A stretch of 64,000 bases of DNA from Synaphobranchus kaupii. Lineage: Eukaryota > Chordata > Actinopteri > Anguilliformes > Synaphobranchidae. The notes under the pieces are model-generated. The model was not told where the DNA came from. It made no database searches and saw only the letters and a program-made list of their open reading frames with translations. A program made the position numbers and the translations under genes. The stretch lies in NCBI GenBank assembly GCA_029718625.1, contig CM056391.1, forward strand, positions 968,162-1,032,161. The letters run 5' to 3'. Below are positions 11,201 to 30,841 of the stretch, piece by piece; within the stretch, counting starts at the first letter, position 1, and every line of letters begins with the position of its first letter.

Positions 11201-13633
11201 CATGTAATCCCAGGGTCTCAACCAAAATATTAGTTTGTAACTGACACATTTAAGTTAACAGTAGATCCATTTTGAGGAGTTTTTTTTAAATGTAGATGGT
11301 AAAGACACTTACAATAACATAACATGAATGATTTAAATGCTAAAATAAAAGATAATGACTCATTTTTTTCCTTTGGAATCTTGGGAAAACATTCCCCCAT
11401 CATTAGGATGGTGAACATCTCTAACATGAACATTAGCTGGTCACAATGAATCCACACCCTGAGTGGCCAGAGGAGGATGGGCTCCCCCAATTGGGCTGGT
11501 TCCTTCTTAGGGTTCTTCCTATATGCTGCCAGGGGGGTTTTCCTGCCACTGTTGGCCTACGCTTGCTTTTGTAAGAGGTTTAAAACTGGGGTATACTGTG
11601 AAATATTGTGACAGAAATTTTGTACTTTTTCCTAAAAGCTTTGATTTGAATATTAGAAAGTTCAACTTTAGGTAAAAATAAAAGGATCCTGTACAATTTC
11701 AGTCTGGACTTCGCATTTGCTGACAGGCACCATGGAATCTCCCTCTCAATCCTACGAGAACAACACAGTGATCATCACAACAGAAGCATCTCCTACTGTC
11801 CAAAAGACCAGTCGTCCGGATCACAGAAGTCAGTGGTGTTCCGGGTGAGTTTTGTGTTCTCCCCTTAGCTTTTACTCTTTGAGTGTATGAGGCGAGTCTA
11901 TATCCATCCCTCTGTGTCTGGAAGCATCTTTTCCACTTCCCTGCAAGCAGTGGGACTTGAGACAACAGCTGCATTTGGGTTCATTCGGCTCTTCTGCGGC
12001 TGCAGATTTCAGTGCGCTGCTGGTGACACAAGGTGCAACCAGAGGCTTGGAAATAAGTTGCAAAGTGAGCAAAAACATTAACTGTAGTGCACTCAATGAA
12101 TGACACTCAAACCAAAATATTTTCTGCGCAGTGCACAGACCTGCTTGCAAAGGACTCTGGCGGTGCTGAGCCAAACCGCGGTTGCTTCGGTGTTCCTAAT
12201 ATGCACTGCTGTCGCCGTTTGGAAGATTTGCCAATACCGCAGTAAGTCATGTGATCATTCCATTCATTTGTGTATTTATCAGGCAAGTGTTTTAATTCAT
12301 TATTGTCTGCATGACATTCCATTCCATTGCAGTAGGCTATGCTCTTAGCCAGTGAGACTTACGACAGTAGAGAGTATCAGTATTAGTCTCAAGGAATTAC
12401 AAAAGTGTGAAATCGCCAAGAAAGTACCTTTGCCAAATCCAATTAGGCAATTAAAAAACAAAACACAGCTCAGACATGTGTAGGCTAGTTCTCACACACG
12501 TGTTAAATTACGGTAGCCTAGGCTATATCTAAGGAGGATTTTCAATAGCAGGCTTACTCCAAAGCGTAAAGGACTAACTAAATGAGCTGCTCCTGGGTTG
12601 CCTAGATTTGCCAACAATTCTGTACAAAATGGTGCATTATTCTGATTCATGTTTGAATAACAGTCACAAAGTACAGTATCAGGCTGTATAGCTTCACAAG
12701 CTCATTATCTGAACCCTTGATTGCCTTTTTTATCTACAGCAACAAAACAGCCTACGGGCTGACAAAATAGGTGATGTAATCTGAGGCAACATGATTCCAT
12801 TAACCCAGGAACTTTGTACATTAGCAAACAAGGTGAAGGAAATTACCAATTACTGAATAATCAAAACTAACGTATGTGAATGATATTGTTACATTTGCAC
12901 CGTGAGGTTGGCTCATGTTTGTAAACACAAGAAAATCCGCTACTATTGCACATCCAACCTATCTTTACACAGATACCTGTAATTATATGCATTATTGCAA
13001 CATCACATTGCTTATTAGGTGTCAGTACTTAATTTATTGTTATGAAAAGGATTCTGTTTTATTTGGTGATGGAACTGCAGACCCGTAGCTTCTACATAGC
13101 CTACACAGCTTTTAGAAGCAGGCCTTGCTTCCAGTAACTCTTATCGGAGGGCTAGGTGGTGGATGTTTTCGCCACAGATCCCACAGTATGTTCTGTTCTT
13201 CCAATGGAAATGTGGTCCACAGTTTCAACTTCAGTTATTACCAAAAAGTAATTCCTTTATCTTTGAAACATCGTCGAGCCCATTGAAAAATTTTTATCTA
13301 ACCTTTTTTTTTTCCCTCTAAGGTTTTAGGATGTGTCTGTATTAAATGATACACGCAGACCAACGCGACTGAAAGGAACCATAGCCTAGGCTACTACCAC
13401 GACAACAACAAAAACAAGTAAAGGAAATGCAATGGAATGCGTAACTAGTTTAATGTTTCAGGGTAGAGATGAGATAACTGAGTGTGAAATCAACGGTGCG
13501 GTATCAGTAGTTTAATCACTAGCCTTTGTGACCCCGTTTCATCGTTTTATTCTGCCTTGTGTTTGTTGGGGTAGGAGCGCTGCAATGGAGAGAGAACAGT
13601 GAAGACGTGGGACGTCTAACGCCGCCAAAGTAA
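8256..13633 (+). CDS. CD300/PIGRL-like receptor C, two V domains, short tail
   Basis: Six exons join in phase: 8256-8310 (signal), 9765-10094 (V1), 10510-10824 (V2), 11703-11844 (stalk), 12132-12241 (membrane) and 13575-13633 (tail), for 336 residues. The signal peptide is residues 1-18. V1 (19-128) has cysteines in IPCLYD, KYWC, GTC and YYWC. V2 (129-233) has them in VQCHY, SWC, DSC and WYWC. Four cysteines per domain is the CD300/pIgR pattern. The stalk (234-280) is Ser/Thr-rich. The membrane segment lies at about 290-312 (core SVFLICTAVAVW) and has no acidic or basic residue, so no DAP12/FcR-gamma docking residue is seen. The tail ends RALQWRENSEDVGRLTPPK with no ITIM. Likely a surface leukocyte receptor acting as the non-inhibitory partner of E/E2. 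The last exon rests on phase, an open frame and conservation in C2, and is the least certain part. Confidence 0.75.
8946..9374. other. Insertion in intron 1 of C, unclassified
   Basis: Comparison with F (around 31620) shows about 430 bp extra between GTCAAC and AATGAAAGC. The same insert is in C2 (about 35310-35750), so it predates the tandem duplication. I see no transposase, terminal repeats or tRNA promoter in it. Confidence 0.4.
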
Positions 13634-13846
13634 CACCAGCGAGCCCTATGATGACCACATTGGTATTGCGGTAGCCAAAGATCGTTTGTTGTTTAAAAGC
13701 ACTGGATCCCGTCCACAGAACCTTTTTTTATTGCACGTAGAGTCGCCGTAACACTGGTCTCACCAGAATCGTTCCAGTTTCAGCTTATAACGTCTGAATA
13801 TCTGTAGGCCTACCTTGAATTACCACATCACCACGGATCTTACGCG

Positions 13847-13905
<59 letters not shown>

Positions 13906-15180
13906 ACGATGATTATGAACCATGATAATGATATGTAGGCTACGTATGTATATGATTTCAAGCTAACACTCTTTAACGATGTATTCATCAGTTGTGCTAT
14001 TTGTGGGCTAATTGTGTAATAGGTTACACACATATAGGCTATAGGTTACAAATGGTAGGCTAAATGTTATCTACACGATTATATGTCTAATTCCCAATGG
14101 GTTACAACGAAAAGTGTTAAAAAATGTGTTACAAAAACAATAATAATAAAGTATTTCCTTTACATGACAAAGCTTTGCCTTGTTAATTTGTAAAATAGAT
14201 AAAGGACTCATTTAAAATATGACATATTTATTGTATCGTGAACTAATTTTTCACTTTCCTGAGGTGAACAAATATATATTTTTAAGGCGTATTTCAGGAA
14301 GGGGGCTAGATCGCCAAAATCAAGTCAAGAGCAGTTCAATCCCTTTTTATTTACTGGTTCAATCAGACTGGTCCAAACAGAGCTTTCACAGTGGTCTGAA
14401 TGTTACATGAAATTTATTTAAGGTACTGCAATATCATTCATAATCATATTTCCACTTATTAATATTCTCGTGCTTATTCTTCAGTCGTCTTCTTCATGCT
14501 TCTCCTTGTGACATGATGTTTTGTTTGTTTTTATGGAACAAAAAAAATCATATATAGGCCTAGATCAATATTGGCGCATAAATGGTCATTAGACCTGATA
14601 TAATGTGCATCAGGGATGGTAAAATAGGTGCTCTTTTATCGCTATAATTATAGGCTCTCTGTGGATATGAGCAGGAAATAGTGTCCACCAAATCACCTTC
14701 TGCATTGTTTAGTCGGTTGTTAGCAACAAACTCAGTGACCAGTAGAGGTCACTATTTCATTGTAACGACACTCTCAGAAAGGGACCGTGGAGGTACATTA
14801 TTGCTCTTTAAGGAACAAATTTGCCAAATGTATCTTCTGAGAGCAATACTATTTATACCCTTTTATAAACCTTTTATGAGCAAAAAAGGTACAAATAATT
14901 GTGTATTGTTGGCTAGGGGCACAATTTTATATACATGTGTGGTACCACCCCAGTGACAAGCATTTGTACCTTCTTTGGCAAGTTTTCTTACCTTTTTTCT
15001 GAGTATTTTATTATCCCTCTTTAATACATATAATAAAATGCTTCACAATGTGGGGAAAGATAATGCATAAGGATGTTGTATATATAGACATACATAGGAA
15101 ATGATAATGATAGATATCCTGCTCTGGTGAGAAACAGTACAGACTACAGAGCACGAGGGACCAAAGAGGTGTGGACTGAG
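13634..15180. other. Intergenic region between C and D
   Basis: AT-rich, with an ATT microsatellite. It matches the region after C2 (40823-42640), except that a Sleeping Beauty-type MITE is present only there. No coding exon was recognised. Confidence 0.5.
13847..13902. repeat. ATT trinucleotide microsatellite
   Basis: About 18 uninterrupted ATT units. The counterpart after C2 (41029-41061) has about 11. Confidence 0.95.
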
Positions 15181-15184
15181 AGAA

Positions 15185-15227
15185 ACAGGAAGTGAGAATC
15201 ATGCTAAAAAGAGGTGGTCTGTCTAAT

Positions 15228-15277
<50 letters not shown>
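15185..15277 (+). promoter_or_regulatory. ETS-type motif and CA repeat upstream of gene D
   Basis: ACAGGAAGTG at 15185-15194 is followed by a (CA)n tract at 15231-15277 that ends 13 nt before the ATG. The CA tract is probably in the 5' UTR and differs in length in each paralogue. Confidence 0.4.
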
Positions 15278-15279
<2 letters not shown>

Positions 15280-16000
15280 GGAAGGCACATATGGCTCCTA
15301 CTCTGCTACTCTTCATCTCCATCCTCTTCTTCTCTGTACTGCCAGGTAGGACTCATTTCTCACACATTTATACGTGAATAAAATATGAATATGATGTAAT
15401 TTTTCTTTTAATAAATTGGCAATCAGAGTACTTGCTCATAAACATAAACACACCCTGGCTACATCCTTGGAATTCATGTGCTTTTGTCTTTACTTGCTCT
15501 TGGTAAGTCTACTTTCTTATAATCAATGATTTATATTGAGTTTTAAAATGAATTTAAAACCAACAAGAAACTATGTTTGCATATTTGGCATTACCGCAGT
15601 TAAACTGTTTTCTTTCTTCATAAAAAAATGATTAACCTTTGAACTGCATAAACTTTTATTATTGTCATAGCTAAAAAAAATCACTTAATGCCAAAAAAAA
15701 AGTAATTTTCGTGAAGCTGAACAGATAAAAATGTAATGCTTGTGCATCTTGTAGTTGTAAGGTTACTTTTCATTGCAATAATTTGGCAGACGCTCTTAAC
15801 CAGAGTGACATACAGTAGTTGAGAACATCAGAACATCAGTGTTAAAGAATACATTTATAATAACTAAATGTCATGTAAACACAATAAACAACAATTTGTA
15901 TCATGGTAGTTCATATATTTTATAGCATTGGACTGGAGGTGTCTAAGAACAAGGAAAGTATGATCATGTCCAGGGGTGGAGGAGGTGAAGGTGCCCCAGC

Positions 16001-16100
16001 AGGGGATCGAACCCCCAACCTCCCCGGGGGATTCATGCATGGCCTGAGAGTCGGCTGCCCTACAGACTGCGCTTTACTCTGCTGTGACGGTAAAATGAGC
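16001..16100 (-). mobile_element. tRNA-derived SINE fragment upstream of V1 of D
   Basis: On the minus strand there is a tRNA-like T-arm/B box (GGTTCGATCCCC type, near 16008-16017) and an upstream tRNA-like part (GGGCAGCCGACTCTCAGG). The V1 acceptor lies only about 35 nt beyond it. The same fragment precedes V1 in E and E2. In A, B, C, F and C2 only the half nearest the exon remains. Confidence 0.55.
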
Positions 16101-17459
16101 CCATACTGATGAAGTGTGTGTTTCTCTCTGCAGGTGCTGACACTGTGTCCACAGTGAGTCATGTAGCTGTACAGAGAGGAAGATCTGTCACTATCCCATG
16201 TCTCTATGATAGAAAATATGAACATTATGCGAAATACTGGTGTCGTGGGCCACTGAAGACTAAATGTTCTACTGTAGTGCGCACTGACCTCTCCAACAGT
16301 AAAAGGTGAAACATCAATCACTGATGACCCCACCCGTCATGTCTTCACTGTTACCATGAAAAAGCTGAAGACGGAGGACTCTGGATATTACTGGTGTGCT
16401 GTAGAGATCGGTAGTATTTTGGCTCTAGATGAGAGCTCATATCTGTACCTGTCAGTCACTGCTGGTAAGATGGCTGCATCACACACTGCACTCAGTGAGA
16501 CCTGCTTCCCAACCTCTTAATGACGGCATCTTCACTTCTCCCCAGTGATTTCCAACTATACGCTGCACAGTACTTTCTACTGTAAACTGTTGCACTCTGG
16601 GTAAATGAGTGATTCTAGCAGTTGTCCTAGCAACATTGAGTTTTTCTTGTCACTGTTAATCTGCAAAACCATTGGTTCTTTTTGACTCTACAAAAAGAAT
16701 GCCCTCAATGGTGCTTGCAGGTTTCATGCTATCCAACTCCTCACAGTATCCATTAGAGTATGAAAATAATTTTCTTTGGCCTACTTTTGCAGTTTATTTA
16801 GATTTCAGGGGGAAATTCAAAGCCGCAATGCAACATTTTTTTTTTCTTTCTGTGGTGTTCAGATACTCCTGGCCTCTGGGTTGACCAACAGGAGGTGACC
16901 GGTGTGGAAGGGGGCCATGTCAGTGTGCAGTGTCACTATAATGAACTGTACGACAGCAAGACCTGGTGCAGGGCTGGGGGCTCCTGTGTGGAAGCAAGTT
17001 CTGGTAAATCTGGAATAACAGAAATCAGAGATGTCAGCTCTATAAAACTCTTCATGGTGACGGTGAGGGAGCTGAACAGGGAGGACGCAGGCTGGTATTG
17101 GTGTGCTGCTGGAGAACTACAGATCCCTGTTCATATCACTGTCACTCAGAAAACTACAACTACCACAGTCACCACACGTAAGGAACTCTAATTAAACAAG
17201 CCTGCATAAGAATGCGTTCTATAATAATATTTTCAACGGTATTTTCTGCCACTCTTTCTCTCTGTGAGGGTTGAAAATGGGTGTAAATGGAATGTTGTAA
17301 AAAAAAGTTTCACTAACTGTTGCTAGCAGTCCTGTAGTAATGTGCAGACTGGCTCGTAGATGCATGTTGGGCGTTCTGTTCTTCTTTTACATGACCACAG
17401 CATTACAACACACACAAACACAATATAACACAATAAAAGATGGTGAGCAACTTCCTTAA

Positions 17460-17837
17460 CCCTTGTGTGGTGTTCGTGTTTTTGTTACTCACCCAGTGTT
17501 CGCGGGTCTGGTGGACCCACAACATTATTGGGTTTTCAAAACAAAGCCATAACAATTTACATAAAAATACTTCACAGATATTGACTTTATCTCAATTACA
17601 AGCAATATAGATAGCATATATGGTTAATATTGACCATTTACCTCTGCTAGATCACATTTATCAATAAAAGTGATATTTGTTTTTTGTGATAAAATGTGAT
17701 TTTTGTGTTCTTTTATGTTCATCACAGAAAATGAGCCAAGGCCAATGAGTCTCAGGTTGAAAGAATTATGAATTTTATCATTTTTCTTTTAGTAAACATT
17801 AAATATGGGTCCCACAGACCCGAACACCACACAAGGG
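17460..17837. mobile_element. piggyBac-type MITE in intron 3 of D
   Basis: 378 bp flanked by TTAA on both sides (17456-17459 and 17838-17841), with terminal inverted repeats CCCTTGTGTGGTGTTCG and its complement. In C (about 11035) and C2 (about 37490) the empty site reads CTTCCTTAAGCATTT with one TTAA. TTAA target duplication and CCCT-like ends fit piggyBac-type transposition. There is no coding capacity. Confidence 0.9.
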
Positions 17838-18984
17838 TTAAGCATTTATTGTTCGAAATGTATTGTTCTCAATTGGGGGTGGAACCATTTAAAGTATAAA
17901 TTTACAGCTGAAATATGACTAGAAATAGAAGAAAAACCTGATTGTGTCACGTGACAATGTTAAAAAGCATTAGACAATATAGTACAGTTGAGCTACACTT
18001 GAATTTTCTTTATGTAATCCCAGAGTCTCAACCAAAATATTAGTTCGTAACTGACACATTTAAGTTAACAGTAGATCCATTGTCAGGAGTTTTTTTAATG
18101 TAGATGGTAAAGACACTTACAGTAACATAACATGAATGATTTAAATGCTAAAATAAAAGATAATGATTGATTTTTTTCCTTTGGAATCTTGGGAAAACAT
18201 TCCCCCATCATTAGGATGGTGAACATCTCTAACATGAACGTTAGCTGGTCACAATGAATCCACACCCTGAGTGGCCAGAGGAGGATGGGCTCCCCCAATT
18301 GGGCTGGTTCCTTCTTAGGGCTCTTCCTATATGCTGCCAGGAAGTTTTTCCTGCTACTGTTGGCCTACACTTGCTTTTGTAAGATGTTTAAGACTGGGGT
18401 ATACTGTGAAATATTGTGACAGAAATTTTGTACTTTTTCCTAAAAGCTTTGATTTGAATATTAGAAAGTTCAACTTTAGGTAAAAATAAAAGGATCCTGT
18501 ACAATTTCATCACAACAGAAGCATCTCCTACTGTCCAAAAGACCAGTCGTCCGGATCACGGAAGTCAGCCGTGTTCCGGGTGAGTTTTGTGTTCTCCCCT
18601 TAGCTTTTACTCTTTGAGTGTATGAGGCGAGTCTATATCCATCCCTTTGTGTCTGGAAGCATCTTTCCCACTTCCCTGCAAGCAGGAAGGTTGTTGTGGG
18701 ACTTGAGACAACAGCTGTATTTGGGTTAATTCGGCTCTTTTGCGGCTGCAGATTTCAGTGCGCTGCTGGTGACACGAGGTGCAACCAGAGGCTTGGAAAT
18801 AAATTGCAAAGTGAGCAAAAACATTATCTGTAGTGCACTCAATGAATTACACTCAAACCAAAGTGTCTGCGCAGTGCACAGACCTGCTTGCAAAGGACTC
18901 TGGGGGTGCTGAGCCAAACCGCGGTTGCTTCGGTGTTCCTAATATGCACTGCCGTCGCCGTTTGGAAGATTTGCCAATACCGCA

Positions 18985-20307
18985 GTAAGTCATCTGATCA
19001 TTCCATTCATTAGTGTATTTATCAGGCATGAGTTAGCCTTAATTATTGTCTGCATGACATTCCATTCCATTGCAGTAGGCTATGCTCTTAGCCAGTGAGA
19101 CTTACAACAGTAGAGAGTATCAGTATTAGTCTCAAGGTATTACAAAAGTGTGAAATCGCCAAGAAAGAACCTTTGCCAAATCCAATTAGGCAATTAAAAA
19201 ACAAAACACATCTGAGACATGTCTAGACATGTCTAGTCTAGTTGTCACACACATGTTAAATTACGGTAGCCTAGGCTATATCTAAGGAGGATTTTCAATA
19301 GCAGGCTTACTCCAAAGCGTAAAGGACTAACTAAATGAGCTGCTCCTGGGTTGCCTAGATTTTCAAACAATTCTGTACAAAATGGTGCATTATTCTGATT
19401 CATGTTTGAATAACAGTCACAAAGTACAGTATCAGGCTGTATAGCTTCACAAGCTCATTATCTGAACCCTTGATTGCCTCTTTGATCTATAGCAACAAAA
19501 CAGCCTACGGGGTGACAAAATAGGTGACGTAATCTGAGGCAACATGATTCCATTAACCCAGGAACTTTGTACATTAGCAAACAAGGTGAAGGTAATGACC
19601 AATTACTGAATAATCAAAACAAACGTATGTGAATGATATTGTTACATTCGCATCATGAAGTTGGCTCCTGTTTGTAAACACAAGCAAATCCGCTACCATT
19701 GCATATCCAACCTATCTTTACACAGATACCTGTAATCATATGCATTATTGCAACATCACATTGCTTAGTAGGTGTCAGCACTTAATTTATTGTTATAAAA
19801 AGGATTATCTTTTATTTGGTGGTGGAACTGCAGACCCGTAGCTTCTACATAGCCTACACAGTTTCTAGAAGCAGGCCTTGCTTCCAGCAGTAACTCTTAT
19901 CGGAGGGCTAGGTGAATGTTTTCACCACAGATCCCACAGTATGTTCTGTTCTTCAAATGGAAATGTGGTCCACAGTTTCAACTTCAGTTACTACCAAAAA
20001 GTACTTCCTTTATCTTTGAAACATCCTCGAGCCCATTGAAAATTTTTAATCTAAACATTTTTTTTTTCCTTCTAAAGTTTTAGGATGTGTCTCTATTAAA
20101 TGATACACTCAGACCAACGCGACTGAAAGGAACCATAGCCTAGGCTACTACCAACGACAACGACAAAAACAAGTAAAGGAAATGCAACGGAATGCCTAAC
20201 TAGTTTAATGTTTCAGGGTAGAGATGAGATAACTGAGTGTGAAAATCAACGGTGCGGTATCAGTAGTTTAATCACTCGACTTTGTGAACCCGTGTCATCT
20301 TTTTATT
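18985..20307 (+). other. Last intron of D, truncated by the gap
   Basis: Collinear with 12242-13540 of C and 38395-40732 of C2, apart from the C2 foldback insertion. No further exon is seen before the N run. Confidence 0.6.
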
Positions 20308-20807
20308 NNNNNNNNNNNNNNNNNNNNNNNNNNNNNNNNNNNNNNNNNNNNNNNNNNNNNNNNNNNNNNNNNNNNNNNNNNNNNNNNNNNNNNNNNNNNN
20401 NNNNNNNNNNNNNNNNNNNNNNNNNNNNNNNNNNNNNNNNNNNNNNNNNNNNNNNNNNNNNNNNNNNNNNNNNNNNNNNNNNNNNNNNNNNNNNNNNNNN
20501 NNNNNNNNNNNNNNNNNNNNNNNNNNNNNNNNNNNNNNNNNNNNNNNNNNNNNNNNNNNNNNNNNNNNNNNNNNNNNNNNNNNNNNNNNNNNNNNNNNNN
20601 NNNNNNNNNNNNNNNNNNNNNNNNNNNNNNNNNNNNNNNNNNNNNNNNNNNNNNNNNNNNNNNNNNNNNNNNNNNNNNNNNNNNNNNNNNNNNNNNNNNN
20701 NNNNNNNNNNNNNNNNNNNNNNNNNNNNNNNNNNNNNNNNNNNNNNNNNNNNNNNNNNNNNNNNNNNNNNNNNNNNNNNNNNNNNNNNNNNNNNNNNNNN
20801 NNNNNNN
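20308..20807. other. Assembly gap of exactly 500 N
   Basis: The left edge corresponds to about 40732 in C2 and the right edge to about 44943 upstream of E2. The collinear stretch in block 2 is about 4.2 kb, so the 500 N are probably a placeholder. The last exon of D and the signal exon of E are expected here. Confidence 0.85.
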
Positions 20808-21000
20808 ACATCTGGCAGAGGCGGCGGTTATTTACAAGTCTGTATATTTTGTTAAATCTATGCAAGTGCCATCCACCACATCTTTTGAATGTTTGGCTTT
20901 TAAAATTACCGGCTGGCTTTTATATAATAACACTTTTCTCTTGCGTGTTTCCTGTGTGTCGGTATTGATATTGAGTGTGTGACTGCTGTCTCTTGAACTG
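20808..21000 (+). mobile_element. LINE endonuclease-domain remnant (second copy at 44720)
   Basis: The sequence after the gap reads TSGRGGGY followed by a degenerate FECLAFK segment in another frame. This matches the end of the CR1/L2-type endonuclease region seen more fully at 44720-45130. It is too broken to function. Confidence 0.55.
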
Positions 21001-21640
21001 GTCGTGTATCAATAAAGGAAAAATCATTACTATCAAGGATGTAGGAGACCATTAATGACATAGTCCTTAGTATTTCATATAAAATTTGTATTGTCAGACT
21101 GAGTAAAGGTATTTTTGTTTTAGTTCTTATTATTTCTATGATGCCTTGGATATTTCATTTCATGGAATGCCATTATCATTTTTAAAAATCCACGATTTAA
21201 TGAAATATCCAATAAACATTTGAAAATGAGCTCCAGGGAAAGACTTTATGTATTGGTCTTGTACAAAAAAAATAACATAATATAATAGTAAATAATTATG
21301 TATAATTATATTTATACAAACACTTTAAGTTCACACAAGATCATCATTACAAGCTGTACTAGGATGTATAATGTGCTGCTGTGTTAGACCATATTTTTCC
21401 TAGCTGCAGGGTGCTGGTTACACTTATTGTCAGCATGTATTTGAATGATTCAAATTAGTATTTCAACAAATTAGTAATTAAAATGATTAGTTTGTACTCA
21501 ATAAGGGCGTACCACTAAGAGAGGGAAAAGCACCACATTTCACCAAGATGGCTTTACTGTGGACCAGATAAGCATTGGCTCATTTGGTCTTTGGTGATTT
21601 TAATGCACCTCATTTTTTTAAAGAAGAGAAATCTCTCCAA
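21001..21640. other. AT-rich intron 1 sequence of E, no gene seen
   Basis: Collinear with 45125-45770 of E2, with no coding exon or RNA gene recognised. It leads into a poly-G run and a SINE fragment just before the V exon. Confidence 0.5.
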
Positions 21641-21657
21641 TTTGTACTTTTTCTGAT

Positions 21658-21677
21658 GGGGGGGGGGGGGGGGGGGG
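21658..21677. repeat. Poly-G run
   Basis: Twenty consecutive G upstream of the SINE fragment. E2 has a shorter interrupted run at 45791-45808. Confidence 0.9.
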
Positions 21678-21719
21678 TGAGGCAGAGAGAGTATCAGATA
21701 GAGAAGGGATCACAGAAGG

Positions 21720-21830
21720 TGCCCCAGCAGGGGATCGAACCCCCAACCTCCCCGGGGGATTCATGCATGGCCTGAGAGTCAGCTGCCCTACAGACTGCGC
21801 TTTACTCTGCTGTGACGGTAAAATGAGCCC
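21720..21830 (-). mobile_element. tRNA-derived SINE fragment upstream of V1 of E
   Basis: Same minus-strand tRNA-like fragment as at 16001-16100, with B box near 21734-21743, directly abutting the intron end before the V1 acceptor at 21861. Confidence 0.5.
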
Positions 21831-21861
21831 ATACTGATGAAGTGTGTGTTTCTCTCTGCAG

Positions 21862-29225
<7,364 letters not shown>

Positions 29226-30770
29226 GTATGTTTTGCTGGATTTCCAGTTGGATTTTATTCTTTTTAAAGTTGTTTAGCTGATAATTTATTGTGCTTCCAA
29301 TATACAAGAGGTAAGATTATTTTTTAAATAATCATAATAGTGCTGATGAAATTTCTAGACTGTAGTTGATATTAATTAGAATTAGATGGTAATATGAGCA
29401 GGTTCACTATCGTGCCCATATTAACATACCATCATAATGCAAGTTACAGTGAAAAAGGTGCAGTAATGGAGCACAGACTCCATAAATCATAAATCATAAA
29501 TCCATCTTTACTCTTCTACTTTACCCTGAGCTTTCTCTCCTTCTCTTTCATCTCAATGGTCACAGACACAGAGTGGCTCTGGTAAAGGGTTCATAACTGC
29601 TATTTGAATTAGCTAAAAAAAAAAAAATCACAGCTGTTTGAAGAAAAGTTACATTGCTCTGGGGGGGTTTGGTTCCTGAAAAGGATGACGTCAGTGAAGT
29701 AGGCACTGCTTGCATGACAAACTCTAGAAACTCAATCAAGCCCCTGAATGGTACAGGATACTTATCTTACGGGTCTGTGACTCATGGAACTTGCAATTCA
29801 TTTTTGTATCTTTACAAACTTTCTTTCGTTCCTTTCACTGTTTTTTATTACACCTTTTTTAATCGGGCTGAAGGGTGATCATGTTAAAACCCAAATGATC
29901 TTGAGATCAATGCCTGAATGTTCCCTGTCTGTTCAGTAGGGGGCAGCAACGTGACTATAGAGGACGGTCCCAACAGGAATTCTGTCTGCAAGCATAAGGG
30001 AAGAGGCCCAGATGTTCAGAAACGTGAGGAACCAGGATTCCTGTTCCAGAGCATCAAATACAGCCATTTACCCCATTTCAAATGTTTGACTCTGCTGCCC
30101 TCTGCTCGACGAGAAAGACACCTTCAGTTTACTTGCTTGATAATGTGCTGTTGCCCTCTGCTGATGCCCCTGATGCCCTAATTCTCTTTGCCTGTTTGTT
30201 CGTTCATGCGCCTGCCTGTTTTTTGTTTTGTTCCTGCCATTGCTACTTTTTTCAAAGTAAAAGCTCTTGTTACTTTTTCCACCCACATGGTCTCGAGTAT
30301 ATCTCTGCATCTGGGTCCATCCCTGAAATCTCGCTGCCATTGTGACAGGGAGCCCAAAAACAAGACTAGAGCAGTTCAATCCTTTTTATTTACTGGTTCA
30401 ATCAAACCGGTCCAAACTTTTCTCCCAAAAAACACAATTGTTTTTCTAACAGCTTTCACAGTGGTCTGAATATTATGAATGAACACCATGTTCAATTTAA
30501 TGCACAGCATTATCATTCATAATCATTCATAATTGTATGTATCAATAGGGTCCCACTCCAAGCGTTTATAGCTTCTTAGGCAGTTTCTCATGCCTTTTTT
30601 CTGAGAGTGTATTTTATTATCCCTGTTTTATACATAAAGTCATAAAGTGCTGTACAATGGGGAAAAGATAATACATAAAGATGTATGAAATGATAATGAT
30701 ACACATCCTGCTCTGGCCACTGAGAGACCACAGCATACAGAGCATGAGGGGCCAAAGAGACAGGGTCTGA
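29226..30770 (+). other. 3' UTR/intergenic region between E and F
   Basis: Follows the E stop codon. It contains the shared 3' block (about 29918-30180) and a stretch before gene F matching 2700-3000 inverted. No exon was recognised, and I could not choose the polyadenylation site with confidence. Confidence 0.5.
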
Positions 30771-30775
30771 GAGAA

Positions 30776-30785
30776 ACAGGAAGTG
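30776..30785 (+). promoter_or_regulatory. ETS/PU.1-type motif upstream of gene F
   Basis: ACAGGAAGTG, 56 nt upstream of the ATG, at the same distance as in A. The CA tract here is minimal (CACACACC). Confidence 0.4.
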
Positions 30786-30841
30786 AGAATCATGTTAAAG
30801 AGAGCTCGTCTCTCTGACGGACACACACCTGTATGGCACAT

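Larger units (their letters stand above)
15291..18984 (+). pseudogene. CD300/PIGRL-like receptor D, frameshifted copy
   Basis: The exons are 15291-15345 (signal, [19 protein letters not shown]), 16134-16464 (V1), 16863-17177 (V2) and 18875-18984 (membrane). The last exon should lie in the N gap. V1 is 331 nt instead of 330: an extra C at about 16288 (GACCTCT against GACTCT in C) shifts the frame and gives a stop a few codons later, after the third cysteine. About 69 nt at the start of the stalk exon, including its acceptor AG, are deleted near 18510 compared with C. A CACAACAG just downstream could serve as an acceptor that keeps the frame, ending at the normal donor near 18580. V2 and the membrane exon are intact. 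A piggyBac-type MITE sits in intron 3. Most likely a pseudogene, though V2 alone remains open. Confidence 0.8.

Noticed and set aside
16001..16100. Functional tRNA gene on the minus strand
   Set aside because: It has a good B box, but I cannot fold a regular acceptor stem and the fragment recurs as truncated copies, which fits a SINE.
20208..20982. ORFs of 197-232 aa spanning the N run
   Set aside because: They consist of unknown residues created by the assembly gap.
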